A stretch of 64,000 nucleotides of DNA from Azospirillum brasilense (GCF_022023855.1 NZ_CP059450.1:248001-312000), one strand, 5' to 3'; positions 10,831 to 20,461 are shown, numbered from the stretch's first letter. The notes: generated by a model not told the origin, from the sequence alone. Numbers and translations are program-made.

Positions 10831-11399
10831 GGGCTTGTCCTTCTGCGCTTGAGCGCTCGATCGCGTCGACGCGTCCGGTCGCCCTCGAGCTGGTCGTCCG
10901 GCTCCGCTGCTCGGATCTCTTCTTCAGGACCTATGGACGTTTCCCGGTCCATGCGGCGCGCCAGTGAGGCACGCTGGTGACCCGTCACGTCGGGATGCTC
11001 GATGACGGCGCGCGTTGCCAGTTCCAGCGCGTTTTGCTGGCTTGTCGCGCGCCCGATCATGTCTGGCCTCCAAGGCTCACCGGCCTCCGCTGGGCCGCCG
11101 ACGTACCACAGCCACGCGATCGGGCCGCCTGGCCACCATTCGACACGCCAAAGTTCGGCCCCGACGAGGCCGACGTTGAGGCGACAGGTGCCGTCCCGCC
11201 GGCATCGCCACCACGCGGTGCCTTTCGCTTCGTCCGCCAGCGGCACGGGGTCGGGCTCGCCGCAAAGTTTGTCCGCGCAGTGCTGGAGCTCTGCCCTGGC
11301 CGCGGCGGTGTTCGGGATCCATACGGCGATCCGGGTGTGGCCGCGTGCCTTGCGGCGCTCCGCATAGGCGAGGCTTCGTTGGCTGTCGCTGAGTGGCAT
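10827..11399 (-). CDS. Hypothetical protein, 190 residues, with a possible RHH-like N-terminus
   Basis: The frame starts at ATG 11399. Residues 10-45 (AYAERRKARGHTRIAVWIP then a helix) resemble a strand-helix-helix arrangement such as small ribbon-helix-helix DNA-binding proteins, but this is a visual impression only. The middle is Trp-rich (WWRCRRDG, WRVEWWPGGPIAWLWYVGG), and the C-terminus is very basic (RTRRRDRALKRRRTSP). It forms a two-gene operon with 10402-10830. No function is assigned. Confidence 0.55.
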   Translation of the reverse strand: MPLSDSQRSLAYAERRKARGHTRIAVWIPNTAAARAELQHCADKLCGEPDPVPLADEAKGTAWWRCRRDGTCRLNVGLVGAELWRVEWWPGGPIAWLWYVGGPAEAGEPWRPDMIGRATSQQNALELATRAVIEHPDVTGHQRASLARRMDRETSIGPEEEIRAAEPDDQLEGDRTRRRDRALKRRRTSP

Positions 11400-12102
11400 C
11401 GGTGCGGCTTCGGTCGAGACGTCAAGTCGGAACTTCGAGGCAAACGCCTCGGTGCGGAAGCGTAGCGCCTGCGGGTTGGCTGCTCGTGGACCCCGGGCGG
11501 AGTGCGTGAGCGTCGCCGGGCAATCGCAGGGTTAGGGTAGGATCGTGAATGATAACGAGTCAAGAACAAAGACCGGAGTGACTCATGGGTTCAGCAAAAT
11601 CCTGTCACACGTCCGCGTCGCTTCGACCGCCGGGGCATGCTCCTCCTGGGCTGCATGCCTCCTTGGGATGAGCTGGGGTGTTCGTTGCGTGGTGATCCTT
11701 CATCCCACACGATGGTGCCGCGGAGTCTCTCTCCCGATGACACGCAGTGGCTGAACCGGATGAGGGCAGGTGGCTTTCCCGCAGATGCTTAAACTTACGG
11801 CGGTGCCGCCACCGGTGTTTCAGGACAGATGGCGGATATCGGAAGGGATCACGGGAACCCTCAGGGGCCCGCGATGACCTGCCTGCCCAGGCGCAGACCG
11901 TTTCACTCAACGAATGGCGTGGCCGGTTCCTCCGGCCGGGACGGTGTCCATCATCAGGCGCTCCTCGGCGGATCGTGGGGTAAGCGGCTGGCGGCTGTTC
12001 GGCCGACCCTCCTTCACGGCTTTCCGCGGGGCCAGGGCGCCGCCCATGGGGACGGCCCCCTATGGGCCGCGTCTGGTGACGTGCCGTGAGGAGAACACAA
12101 GG
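11400..12102. other. Intergenic stretch with no convincing gene
   Basis: Several open frames cross this 0.7-kb stretch on both strands. None combines a plausible start, a ribosome-binding site and protein-like composition, and none resembles a known family. I see no RNA gene or clear repeat. The last bases (GTGAGGAGAACACAAGG, 12086-12102) form the ribosome-binding region of the next small gene. Confidence 0.5.
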
Positions 12103-12438
12103 ATGCAGCCCAACGTTCAATCCTCCTTGCCCAGGACGGATCTGACCCGCTTTTCGAATGGGGCCTTCGAGATGGTGCTGGTGACGAAGGCCGCCCCCGA
12201 TGAGCCGTTCGAGCGGACCTGCGAGCGTGTGTACGCGTTGATGGCGCTCTTCGCCGGAATTCCAAAGGAGGCGCCCGCGGGCTGGACGGCGCACCAGCAC
12301 GCGCAACTGCGACGGACTCAGGACCAGCTTCGGCGCATGGTTCCGCGGCTCGTCGACCAATACGTCCGGGTTCTGGCGCAACACCATCAGGACCGCCTGA
12401 GGAGTTTGCGTCGGAGGCGGTTGGTCGGACACACTTAG
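12103..12438 (+). CDS. Small hypothetical protein, 111 residues
   Basis: An ATG at 12103 follows the strong ribosome-binding sequence GAGGAGAACACAAGG. The product (MQPNVQSSLPRTDLTRFSNG...) is helical and ends in a very basic tail, with repeated Arg and Gln in RRTQDQLRRMVPRLVDQY. It may bind nucleic acid, but no family is recognised. It stands alone in the G+C-rich part of the island. The start choice rests on the ribosome-binding site. Confidence 0.5.
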   Translation: MQPNVQSSLPRTDLTRFSNGAFEMVLVTKAAPDEPFERTCERVYALMALFAGIPKEAPAGWTAHQHAQLRRTQDQLRRMVPRLVDQYVRVLAQHHQDRLRSLRRRRLVGHT

Positions 12439-13123
12439 ATTGCGTTTGGGAGGCTGGGGAAGGGGGACCTGTTGGCGGAAGCCTCCACCTGACGCCGAGG
12501 GCAGCGGAGCGGTTCGGGCGGTGTTGACGCCCGGGCCGTTCCGGTGTGACGAGCGGTTTGCAGCGCGCCGGTCGGCTCGCCGATTGCGGCCGGACGGACA
12601 ACGGCGGTCCGTCGCCAGCCTTCCCGGGCCGGCGGGTGCGCGCGACGCGAGGCCGCCGCGGGGAGGCGGGTCTTCGGCACGGCTTCCTGAGCCACCGGCC
12701 CGATCATCCTGTGAGCCACCTCCGCCCGTGTCCTTCCGATCGGCCACAACGCGCTGTTCTGGTCCGTAGTGGGGCGATGGCGCCGGCCCTGTGGTCACCG
12801 CGCCCGTCCCTGTCCTCGCGGGAGGCCGTTCGTGAAGGCGCCGGACGGCGGCGGCGAGCCGCACTCTCCTGTGCGCCGCCGGCGAACATCGCCCGCCTCC
12901 CGGCCGCTCCGAACCTGCGTGCGGGACGCGCCAACGCCGGGCGATGGGGGTGCCGGCGCTCTGGTGTCGGCGGGCGTGCCGGACGGTCCGGGCCGGCCGC
13001 GTCGACCGCCCGATTTCCGGCGGATGGCTGCCGCGTTGACGCCGCGGTCCGCGCCGCCCCGGCGTGCCTGGTGACGGCGTCCTGCGGACCGAGGGGGCGT
13101 TCCATCGGGGGCGGCGCGGCCGG
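12439..13123. other. Very G+C-rich stretch with no supported gene
   Basis: Long overlapping open frames occur here on both strands only because stop codons are rare at this base composition. Their translations are low-complexity Arg/Ala/Gly/Pro strings without domains. No RNA gene or repeat array was seen. Confidence 0.5.
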
Positions 13124-13402
13124 TCAGCGTGTTCCGATGACGCGCTCGGCGAGCATGACCAGGGCTTTGCCCTGGTCCTGGCGCGACGCCCGTTGCCAGT
13201 CCGACGTGGTCATGAGGGTTTCCAGGGCCGTCAGCGCGGCTTCCGGCGACAAAGCGACCGTCCCGTACGGCGCGACGGCGCCACCAACGCCGTCCGCGGT
13301 GGGCGCGAGCGCCATGGTGCCGTCTTGCGTGTCGAGCGTGACCACCCAGGGGCGCCGGGTGGCGTCCCATCCGGGCGGCAGGGGAATTCGGAACCGCGCC
13401 AT
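13124..13402 (-). CDS. Small hypothetical protein, 92 residues
   Basis: The frame runs from ATG 13402 to TGA 13124. GGAG and GAGG lie just upstream (CAGCATGGAGTGAGGACG). Unlike neighbouring open frames it reads like a real soluble protein: a strand-rich N-terminal half (MARFRIPLPPGWDATRRPWV) and a helical C-terminal half (SPEAALTALETLMTTSDW). A longer open frame extends upstream, but its translation is low-complexity and was not used. Function is unknown. Confidence 0.5.
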   Translation of the reverse strand: MARFRIPLPPGWDATRRPWVVTLDTQDGTMALAPTADGVGGAVAPYGTVALSPEAALTALETLMTTSDWQRASRQDQGKALVMLAERVIGTR

Positions 13403-14499
13403 CGTCCTCACTCCATGCTGTTGGACTGGACGGAGGATAGGCGCTTCTCTGCGGAGCGGTTGCTCGGGCGCGCGGCGGTCGCGCGTCGGTTTTGCAGCGT
13501 TGCACGTTCCGGCGTCCAGCCCCGGGGGCGCACGATCCGCTTGGCCGGCGTTCCGGATCCGTCCGGAGCCACGCGGTCCGGTGCCGTCGGATACAAGGGC
13601 GCCCTCGCGGCGGGCCTCGTCGTTGACCGTGCCAGCGCGGCCGGCAGCGCCGCCGGGAACGGCCGTGGCCGGGCCGTCGTCACGGCGCACCATGCCACGT
13701 GCCGGGCATGAACCCCGTTCGCCGCGCCGGTGGCCGGCCCTGGCCGTCATCGCCTGCCGCAGCGACCAGGACAGGACGCAGGGGCAGACGAGGTCGACGA
13801 GCCGGTCAGGGCGCCCGGCGAGGCTGATCCGCGGCCGTCGGCGGCCGGGCGCCGGCCGAGTCGCGCCGGCTGCCGCTGGCAACGCCGCCCACCGGCGCGG
13901 CGTCGCCAGCGACAGCCCGGTGCCCACCCGGTTCATGGGCGGGCGGACCGCCGCCGCAGGCCGGGAAGCCCGTCGGCGGGCCGGCGACGGCGTCGTCACT
14001 CCGCAGGCCGGCCGAGGCCATCGCCGCGGGACGACCCGACGCCGGTGGTGGCGAGCCGCAGCAGGACGGGGTGGCCGCGGCGGCGGGGATCGGCGCGGTG
14101 CCCTGGGGCGCTCTCTGAGGGCGGGGGCAGCCCTGGTCAGCCGTCCCAGCCCCGTCTCCCGGCCCCTACGACGCTCTGGCGCCCGCGGCGGACGACGGTG
14201 CCGGTCGGCCACGCGGTCCGGGCGGCGCCGGCCCTGGCTCCTGCGGGCCGCTCCGGCGGCGGGGTGGACGCCGGGCGTGGTCGGCCGCGATTCCGTGCTC
14301 CGCCGTCGCCGGGCGGCGCGGTGTCCGATCCCGTTGCGGCGGCGGCTTGGTGTGGCCGCCGGGCAGCGAGTGGCCGGAGGGCCCTCCGGTGCCGACGGCC
14401 GGTCCCGCGCCCTTTTGCGCTCCGCGGTCCGGCGCCGTGGGAGCGCGCGCGGCCGTGCCGCGCATCGGGGGTGTCCGGACCGCGCCGCCGGCGGCGCGG
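13403..14499. other. 1.1-kb G+C-rich region with no recognisable gene
   Basis: All six frames are largely open, and none gives a translation resembling a protein family or carries a believable start. The stretch lies between a small hypothetical gene and the 3' end of the integrase. It may be decayed coding DNA or non-coding island DNA. Confidence 0.5.
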
Positions 14500-16494
14500 T
14501 CAGGCCGCCGGGGCGTCGTCCGCGAGGGGCTCGATGTGGAGGCGGCGGTTGGGGCCGACGCGCACGCCATGGTCGATGCGGTTGACGTATTCGCGCAGCT
14601 TCGCCATCGTCTCTCCGGCGGGATCGTAGGTCCCGTCGGTGAGGTCCTTGATCGAGTGCCCCATGAGGCGCTTGCGGGCGCCGACCACCACCTCCGCTTC
14701 GCGCAGGCGGACGTTGAAGTCCTTGCGCAGGGAGTAGTGGTCGTTTCCGGGCCGGTAGAGACCGTGCGCGCGCGTGTACCGGCCGAAGTCCTTGCTGAAC
14801 AGGTCGGAAAACCTCTCGTAGGACGCGCCGCGCTCGACGTCGGCGAACAGACGGGTGACGTTCTCCCGGCGCCGCAGCGCCGCGAGCTCGAGGATGCCGA
14901 GCTCGAGCAGCATGCGGTGGATGGGCACGTCCCGCTTGGAGGACCGCGTCTTGCAGGTCTTGCCCGGCCCGTCGCAGACGCGGAAGCACCAGACGCCGTC
15001 CTTCTGGTGGATGTCGGCGACGTGGAGCTGCAGCGCCTCCTCCGGCCGCAGCCCGGCGTGGGCGGTGACCAGGGGCGCCCAGAAGAAGGCGTCGGTGCGC
15101 AGGCCGTCGCCCTGGAACGCCGGCGAGGCGAACAGCGCGCGCACGCCGTCGTGCCCCCAGGGTTCACGGTCGCGCCGCGGCACGTCGCGGTCCCGCGCGT
15201 CGCGTTCTCCGTCGTCCAGACGCTTGCCCTGCGCCGGGTTGGGGCCGGCGAAGCGCTTCTTTTTGATGGCCCAGTCGATGGCGGCCTTGACGCGGTCCAG
15301 GTGCAGGTTGAGCGTCGTGGAGGTCAACCGCCGGATGCGCAGGCGGTCGCGCCTCTCGACGAAGTCCGCGCGCGTCAGCTCGCCCAACTGGTGCCGTTCC
15401 TCCAGCTCGTCGATCCGGTCCTGCTCCTCGGCGTCGGTCGCGTCGGCGACGTCGCTGGCCGTCCGACGGTCCTGGGCGCTCTTGCCGTGGTTCGCCGGCA
15501 GCCGCTCGATGATGGCGCGGAACCGGTCGATGTCCTCCGGCTCGATCGTGTCGAGCGGCCGGTCGCCGACCGCCTCGACGAAGAGGCGGCGGGACGCCTC
15601 GACCTTGCGGCGCATGTTCGTCACCCAGGACGCCGACGAGGATTTCTCGGCGATCAGGCCGTCGAAGGCCTCACCGATCGTCAGGGTGGAGGAGCGCGGC
15701 GGCGGCACGCCGACGGCCGCGGGCGGCGCTTCCGCGCCGGCGGCGGGAGGCGCCGCGCGGTCCTCGGGGGGCGCGGGGCGCGCGGGGGGCATGGCGGGCG
15801 CCGCCGGCGGCTCGGGCACCGCCGCTTCCCGCGGCCATGACACCGGCGGCGCCGGGGCCGCCGGCGCCGGCCCCGTGGCGGTGGCCAGGACCAGGGCGCC
15901 CGGCGCCGCGGCGGCGGCCGGCGGGGCGAAGAAGGCGCCGGTGGCGGAGGTCCCGCTCTCGTGCTGCTCGTGGGCGCTCGCCACCTCGTTGGCCAGCCCC
16001 CAGGCGGCCTTGCGCAGCAGCAGCCGGTAATCGGGCATCTCCGGCGCCAGGGCCATCTGCAGCCGGGCCAGCGTGGCGTCGAGGGGGCCGCGCGCGGCGT
16101 CGAGCTCGTTCAGGCGCAGGGCGGCCTGCATCTCGCCGCGCAGGGCGCGGGCACGGGCCACCGCGGCTTCGGCCTCGCCGGGGCTGCGCGGCGGGGCGAG
16201 CGCGCGGGCGAGTTCCGCCGCTTCGATCTCGTGGTGGACGAGATCGAGGATGATGGCGTCCATCTGCGCCTTGCTCATCGTCAGCCCGAGGGCCATCGCC
16301 TGCCGCACTCCGTCGAACAGCGCGTCGGTCGCCGCCCGGAGCCGGGCGGCGCGCGCGAGCGCCTCGGCGGGAATGTTTGTCCGCAGCGAGACGACGGTTT
16401 CGCGCCGGCGGAAATAAGCGGAAAAATTTTTCGGAATGCGCCGGCGCCACCACCAGACGGTGCCGCGCTGGAACAGATGGGGGGTGGGCAGCAT
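14500..16494 (-). CDS. Tyrosine site-specific integrase, DUF6538-type N-terminus
   Basis: The protein has 664 residues. The N-terminus (HLFQRGTVWWWRRRIPKNFS) is the DUF6538 signature of island integrases. An Ala/Pro-rich linker follows, then a core-binding domain (residues about 250-330). The catalytic domain carries AGLRPEEALQL (first Arg), HYSLRKDFNVRL (H-x-x-R), LMGHSIKDLTDGTY (His and nucleophilic Tyr), so the active site is complete. The gene points away from a tRNA-Gln gene that lay about 160 bp upstream before the Tn7-like element entered. It is probably the integrase of the island carrying the dpd genes, with tRNA-Gln as attachment site. No second attachment copy is visible in this window. 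Confidence 0.88.
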   Translation of the reverse strand: MLPTPHLFQRGTVWWWRRRIPKNFSAYFRRRETVVSLRTNIPAEALARAARLRAATDALFDGVRQAMALGLTMSKAQMDAIILDLVHHEIEAAELARALAPPRSPGEAEAAVARARALRGEMQAALRLNELDAARGPLDATLARLQMALAPEMPDYRLLLRKAAWGLANEVASAHEQHESGTSATGAFFAPPAAAAAPGALVLATATGPAPAAPAPPVSWPREAAVPEPPAAPAMPPARPAPPEDRAAPPAAGAEAPPAAVGVPPPRSSTLTIGEAFDGLIAEKSSSASWVTNMRRKVEASRRLFVEAVGDRPLDTIEPEDIDRFRAIIERLPANHGKSAQDRRTASDVADATDAEEQDRIDELEERHQLGELTRADFVERRDRLRIRRLTSTTLNLHLDRVKAAIDWAIKKKRFAGPNPAQGKRLDDGERDARDRDVPRRDREPWGHDGVRALFASPAFQGDGLRTDAFFWAPLVTAHAGLRPEEALQLHVADIHQKDGVWCFRVCDGPGKTCKTRSSKRDVPIHRMLLELGILELAALRRRENVTRLFADVERGASYERFSDLFSKDFGRYTRAHGLYRPGNDHYSLRKDFNVRLREAEVVVGARKRLMGHSIKDLTDGTYDPAGETMAKLREYVNRIDHGVRVGPNRRLHIEPLADDAPAA

Positions 16495-16616
16495 GCGTCC
16501 TCCGCGCCGGCCGGGGCGGCGGCTGGGAATCGGCGGTGGGGCACCGTGTGGTACAGCCGGTGCTACAGCGCGCGCCCGAGCCCCCGCCGGCCGTGTGGCC
16601 AGTGGCTAAGTGCCCG

Positions 16617-16621
16617 GAAGT
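16617..16621. repeat. Left target-site duplication of the Tn7-like element (GAAGT)
   Basis: The five bases GAAGT lie immediately before the transposon's left terminus TGTCGTTTCC. The same five bases follow the right terminus at 30170-30174. Five-base duplications are the rule for Tn7-family transposition. Confidence 0.85.
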
Positions 16622-16740
16622 TGTCGTTTCCAGCTGTTGATGCGAGCAGCGTAAACCTTTAACGGCCGTTACATGGCATTAGATGACAATACGGCACATC
16701 TTTATTTGCGAGGGACAAGCAACGTGACAGCTATAAGTGA
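16622..16740 (+). repeat. Left end of the Tn7-like transposon with TnsB-type sites
   Basis: The terminal site (16622-16646) ends in GATGCGAG. A second site at 16724-16740, GTGACAGCTATAAGTGA, closely matches the right-end repeat TTAACAGCTATAGGTGAG read from the other strand. Weaker partial matches (ATTAGATGACA at 16679, TTTATTTGCGAGG at 16700) lie between them. The wide spacing of sites on this side contrasts with the close packing at the right end, the asymmetry typical of Tn7. Confidence 0.7.
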
Positions 16741-16744
16741 TTTC

Positions 16745-17045
16745 GTCCTATGGTGGCGCTGACTCACGGCAGAGGCTTCCCAAGGCTGACAATCCGTGTT
16801 TCGACTCGCTATCCACGACGGGGAACAGCGAACGCCGGTGGCGTTGCCGATCCAGGCGAACTGTATGCATCCGGTGAGTGACGCGGATATGTACTTATGC
16901 TCGCCAAGTTGCACCGGGCCGGCGAGCTGACGGCCGTGTGGGTACCCGACGGGGCCCACGAGGCGATGCGCGACTTGATCCGGGCTCGGGCGACGGCGTT
17001 GCAGGTGTTGGGCAAGTCCCGCCAGCACCCGCGAGGCTTTCTATC
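16745..17045 (+). pseudogene. Remnants of an IS630 left end and an IS110 transposase
   Basis: Bases 16749-16870 resemble the left end of the IS630 element at 5901 (shared CTGACTCAC, CAATCCGTG, GCGTTGCCGATCC). From ATG 16897 a short frame reads LHRAGELTAVWVPDGAHEAM then RDLIRARATAL, an internal part of IS110-type transposases. The frame ends after about 48 codons. Both pieces are dead and sit just inside the transposon's left end, so the element carries its own scars. Confidence 0.6.
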
Positions 17046-17146
17046 GTCATAGCTGATTCGATGCTATGGCCCCATGGGAAGTATTTCGATAATAATTGCT
17101 GAGACTAAACGAAAAAGACGCGGACGATACTATGCCTACATCAAGC

Positions 17147-17548
17147 TCATTTCTTGGTGTTCTTTAGATCGGCTGCAGCCCGCAACATTTTCAGCAGATC
17201 CCGGCGACCTCTGTGGGTGTCACCAGTTACTGCCGAAATTGCCACCATCAGCTCTTCATCAAGCACGCCAGCTGTTTGCCGATTAACCATATTGGGTTCG
17301 ACCCCGGCCTCTGTAGCGTCATCGCGAAATTCGAAATTCAAAATTCGCAAGGAGTGTCGAGCTTTCGCAACTAAGCGACCATGCATCGCTTGGCTAACGG
17401 CGGATGGGCTTACACCCGCCGCGAGCGCAAAATTTCTACTGCTTCCATACACTTGGCGACCGCGATCAACCATCTCGCGTAAGCGTGATAGCTCGATCTC
17501 GGACAGCTTGTCTTCTTCGCTTGGCCGTGGCATATTCGGAGAATACAT
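17147..17548 (-). CDS. Helix-turn-helix regulator of the cargo
   Basis: This is a protein of 133 residues (128 if the second ATG at 17533 is used). A Cro/XRE-like helix-turn-helix lies near residues 36-60 (SSRNFALAAGVSPSAVSQAM). The remainder is unassigned and ends in a basic tail. It is divergent from the methyltransferase gene, with only 19 bp between the two start codons. A protein bound here could block both promoters, so control of the methyltransferase operon is likely, as with control proteins of restriction-modification loci. That role is inferred. No Shine-Dalgarno sequence is evident, and translation may be leaderless. Confidence 0.7.
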   Translation of the reverse strand: MYSPNMPRPSEEDKLSEIELSRLREMVDRGRQVYGSSRNFALAAGVSPSAVSQAMHGRLVAKARHSLRILNFEFRDDATEAGVEPNMVNRQTAGVLDEELMVAISAVTGDTHRGRRDLLKMLRAAADLKNTKK

Positions 17549-17567
17549 ATTTCGAAATAAGGAGGCA

Positions 17568-18890
17568 ATGGTGGATCTGATTCTGGAGGACTTACCACTC
17601 GCCGGCGATCCGCTGGCGCCGTTAAGGGCTGTTCGCTTGAACTCCTGGCTTAGTGGGCATGGCAGCGCAGTGTTATCGTCGAACGTTGGTTCCGCGGAGC
17701 TGCCCTTCCAGAGGTGGTTTCACTTTAAAGAAGCATTCTCTCCGAAGTTGGTCATTCAAGCCTTAAAGGCAATGCCAAGAGAGGTAAAACGTGTAGCTGA
17801 TCCCTGCGGTGGCAGTGGCACAACTTCTCTCACATGCTCAATGATGAATATGGAATGTCAAACAATCGAGGTTAATCCATTCCTTGCCGATCTTATTAGA
17901 GCAAAAAACGCCGATTATCAACTCGATGCTCTTTATGCAGACATTGCTAAGGTGCTAAATGCCCCGCCTCCGACGCCAGATTTCAATAGAATTGCTGGCG
18001 GTCCGGCTACTCTGGTGGAGCCTGGAGTGGCGGATAGGTGGGTTTTTAACAGAGATGTCGCAGGACGTGTGCTTTCATTTCTACAAATCATTGAGATGCA
18101 AGCGGCGCCGGCCCATACGCCTTTATTCCGGGTCCTTCTTGGATCAGTGTTGGTTGGCGTCAGCAACGTCGTGATAAACGGAAAAGGCCGTCGCTATCGG
18201 AGTGGCTGGAAAGGGCGGCGTGTAACTGCGTATGAAGTCGAGAGCAGATTCAAAAAGGCTTGCTTGGATGCTGCTAGTGATATTGCACGTTTTGGCTCAC
18301 GTCGCACGGGGAAGGTTCGGCTTTTAGAAGGTGACGCAAGACAACGCGTCCACGATCTTGAGCCTATAGACTGCGCCTTGTTCTCGCCACCCTACCCAAA
18401 CAGCTTCGACTATACTGACATCTACAATCTGGAACTATGGATGTTAGGTTATCTGTCTGCGAAACACGACAATACAGTCCTTCGAGGCTCGACAATTCAT
18501 TCGCACGTCCAGGTGCATAGGACCGGTCGTAAGCCTCAGGCATCGTCGGCCATCCTCGATGATGCCTATGAAGCGCTTTCTGCTCGCCGTGAGGCACTCT
18601 GGAACCGGAATATTCCAGATATGATTGTCTCGTATTGTGCCGACATGGAGGAGTTGTTGGAGGGGTTAGCGTCTCGCGTTATCCCTGGTGGAGGCGTTGC
18701 CATCGTAGTCGGAGGTAGCAGCTACGCAGGCCTTACGATTGACATACCAGAGATTCTGGTGGATTTGGGTAAGAATCTTGGCCTTCAACTTCGCGCTCAG
18801 CAATCACTTCGCGCGATGCGCCTTAGTGCACAACAGGGCGGGCAGCACAAGCTGGCTGAAGACCTTCTAGTTTTTGAAGTAGCGCGTTGA
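17568..18890 (+). CDS. DNA methyltransferase with SPPY motif (N4-cytosine/N6-adenine type)
   Basis: The start ATG 17568 follows an ideal ribosome-binding site (AAGGAGGCA), giving 440 residues. The S-adenosylmethionine-binding motif is VADPCGGSGTTSL (residues 76-88) and the catalytic motif is CALFSPPYPNSFDYTD (279-294), so motif I precedes motif IV. The segment between them contains GKGRRYRSGW, perhaps part of target recognition. It ends in an overlap region with a KAP NTPase gene and is divergent from the HTH gene. There is no neighbouring restriction endonuclease of a known family. It could protect host DNA from a partner effector or be an orphan methyltransferase. Confidence 0.85.
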   Translation: MVDLILEDLPLAGDPLAPLRAVRLNSWLSGHGSAVLSSNVGSAELPFQRWFHFKEAFSPKLVIQALKAMPREVKRVADPCGGSGTTSLTCSMMNMECQTIEVNPFLADLIRAKNADYQLDALYADIAKVLNAPPPTPDFNRIAGGPATLVEPGVADRWVFNRDVAGRVLSFLQIIEMQAAPAHTPLFRVLLGSVLVGVSNVVINGKGRRYRSGWKGRRVTAYEVESRFKKACLDAASDIARFGSRRTGKVRLLEGDARQRVHDLEPIDCALFSPPYPNSFDYTDIYNLELWMLGYLSAKHDNTVLRGSTIHSHVQVHRTGRKPQASSAILDDAYEALSARREALWNRNIPDMIVSYCADMEELLEGLASRVIPGGGVAIVVGGSSYAGLTIDIPEILVDLGKNLGLQLRAQQSLRAMRLSAQQGGQHKLAEDLLVFEVAR

Positions 18891-18901
18891 AGGAGGAGCC
18901 T

Positions 18902-20461
18902 GTGACCATCGGTAACTTAAGGCTTCGAAGCGCGGGATCTATCGGCGGGACCGCTGGCGATGCTTATGGCCGTGCCGAGTTCGCCGCCGCTCTTGCCGAC
19001 GTCATTGATGCGGCCGATCCTGACGGTCCAGTGGTGCTTGGCGTAAACGGTCGGTTTGGCGAAGGAAAATCTTCGGTATTAAGTATGCTCGCGGCCTCGC
19101 TCGAAAATAGACGGAAATACCGGATCGTCTGGGTAAGTGCGTGGTATACCCAAGGCGCCGACCAACTTCTGTCTGCAATACTATTCCGCATAGCGATGTC
19201 AATTCGTGCTGATTGGGCGGGATCGTGGGCCAGTGTTGTTTGGGCACGCGCAAAGCGCATTAGTTTTCCTGTGCTTTTCGCTATTTTGTTCCCGCCGTTG
19301 CTTGGCATCGCTATTTGGGCCACGCGTCCTGAAAAGCTAGGTGATATATCTCAGGTTTTCTCCGGGGATATCGCAAAGCTTACACTCCCTGTCGTTGTCA
19401 GTACGGCCTTTGCTTTGATAGCGAGATCTGCGAGGCCGCTTGCCAATGCCCTTGGCAACGTGATCTCTGCTCCCGCAGCGGAGCGCGCTGGAGCGCTTTC
19501 ACACTTTGCAGAGGAAATTGACATCTATGCGTCCTCGTTGCCAAATCGGGGGCGGTTCGTGATCATGCTCGAAGATTTAGATCGGTGTGCGCCGGCGAGG
19601 GTGCTAGAAATGGTCAATGCCATTAGCCAAATTTCTACGCATCCCATGGCTAAATATTTCTGCTTCGTTATCGCTTTTGATTATAAAGTGGTTCGCGACA
19701 GACTTGCCGAAGCTCTTAGGGAGGGTCAAGAGGAATCCGTACTTGCCACGAAGCGTGCAGCGGAGCATCTGCAGAAAACGTTTACGCTCTCCCTAAACTT
19801 GCCACCGCCTAAGATGGAATGGAAGCAGCCAAAGATAACTGATGGTGCTCGCGCTTATTTAGCATCTGGGCGATGGCCTTTGTTAGATGCCGCGGCGATA
19901 GCGACCTGTATGGCATGGGCATTAGCATGGGCATACAGCGGCTTTGGGCCTGCGCCACAGCTCGCGCTAATCCCACTTATGTTCATGTTGCTTTTTTCGG
20001 CCGCTCGTCTCCTAAGTTGGGTGTGTCGGAGTAGGAAGAGCACGATGCAGATGTCCCTGGAAATCGATAATAATATGCGCATGGCTTTTAATAAGTTATT
20101 GCCCGAGAACTTGCGGGAGCGTGTCGTTGCTACCAATCATGCTATTGCTGCTTATCGGCTGTGGGAGATTTACGATGGCAAAAGCCCGGCAGACCAGTGG
20201 AAAATCCTCTCTCTGTCGGCATTCATGACACGATTTGGACAACTCGCTAGACCAGAAAACCTTAAAGCTGGCCCAATGTCTTTTAGGGAAGGCGCTGACG
20301 AATTTATTAACGCCGGCGCGTTTGAAGGCCGAAGTCTCCACCATTGCCGCGATCCTGAAATGATCGCTGTTTTCCACCGTATTTTCGCGGCACTATCTGA
20401 GGTCGTCGCTGTTCCTCCCCGGCTTGCCGAGGTTGGAAGTTCTTCACGTCACCATGTATAG
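18902..20461 (+). CDS. KAP-family P-loop NTPase with membrane segments
   Basis: I chose GTG 18902 because AAGGAGGAG precedes it by a few bases; a longer frame starts at TTG 18887 inside the methyltransferase gene. In that longer frame the product has 524 residues. Walker A is GVNGRFGEGKSS (52-63) and the KAP-type Walker B is FVIMLEDLDRC (214-224). Hydrophobic stretches near residues 126-145, 164-179, 321-345 and 350-369 are likely membrane segments inserted in the NTPase, as is usual for the KAP family. Membrane KAP NTPases include known or suspected anti-phage proteins (Tmn-type). Coupling to a methyltransferase suggests a two-gene module; its action is unknown. Confidence 0.82.
   Translation: MTIGNLRLRSAGSIGGTAGDAYGRAEFAAALADVIDAADPDGPVVLGVNGRFGEGKSSVLSMLAASLENRRKYRIVWVSAWYTQGADQLLSAILFRIAMSIRADWAGSWASVVWARAKRISFPVLFAILFPPLLGIAIWATRPEKLGDISQVFSGDIAKLTLPVVVSTAFALIARSARPLANALGNVISAPAAERAGALSHFAEEIDIYASSLPNRGRFVIMLEDLDRCAPARVLEMVNAISQISTHPMAKYFCFVIAFDYKVVRDRLAEALREGQEESVLATKRAAEHLQKTFTLSLNLPPPKMEWKQPKITDGARAYLASGRWPLLDAAAIATCMAWALAWAYSGFGPAPQLALIPLMFMLLFSAARLLSWVCRSRKSTMQMSLEIDNNMRMAFNKLLPENLRERVVATNHAIAAYRLWEIYDGKSPADQWKILSLSAFMTRFGQLARPENLKAGPMSFREGADEFINAGAFEGRSLHHCRDPEMIAVFHRIFAALSEVVAVPPRLAEVGSSSRHHV

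Noticed and set aside
11605..12864. Minus-strand open frame of about 419 codons
   Set aside because: Composition is low-complexity and it runs opposite a small gene with a good ribosome-binding site (12103); no domain is visible.
12546..14585. Long plus-strand open frame (about 680 codons) through the G+C-rich region
   Set aside because: The translation is Arg/Ala/Pro/Gly-rich low complexity, there is no ribosome-binding site, and it overlaps better-supported genes on the other strand.
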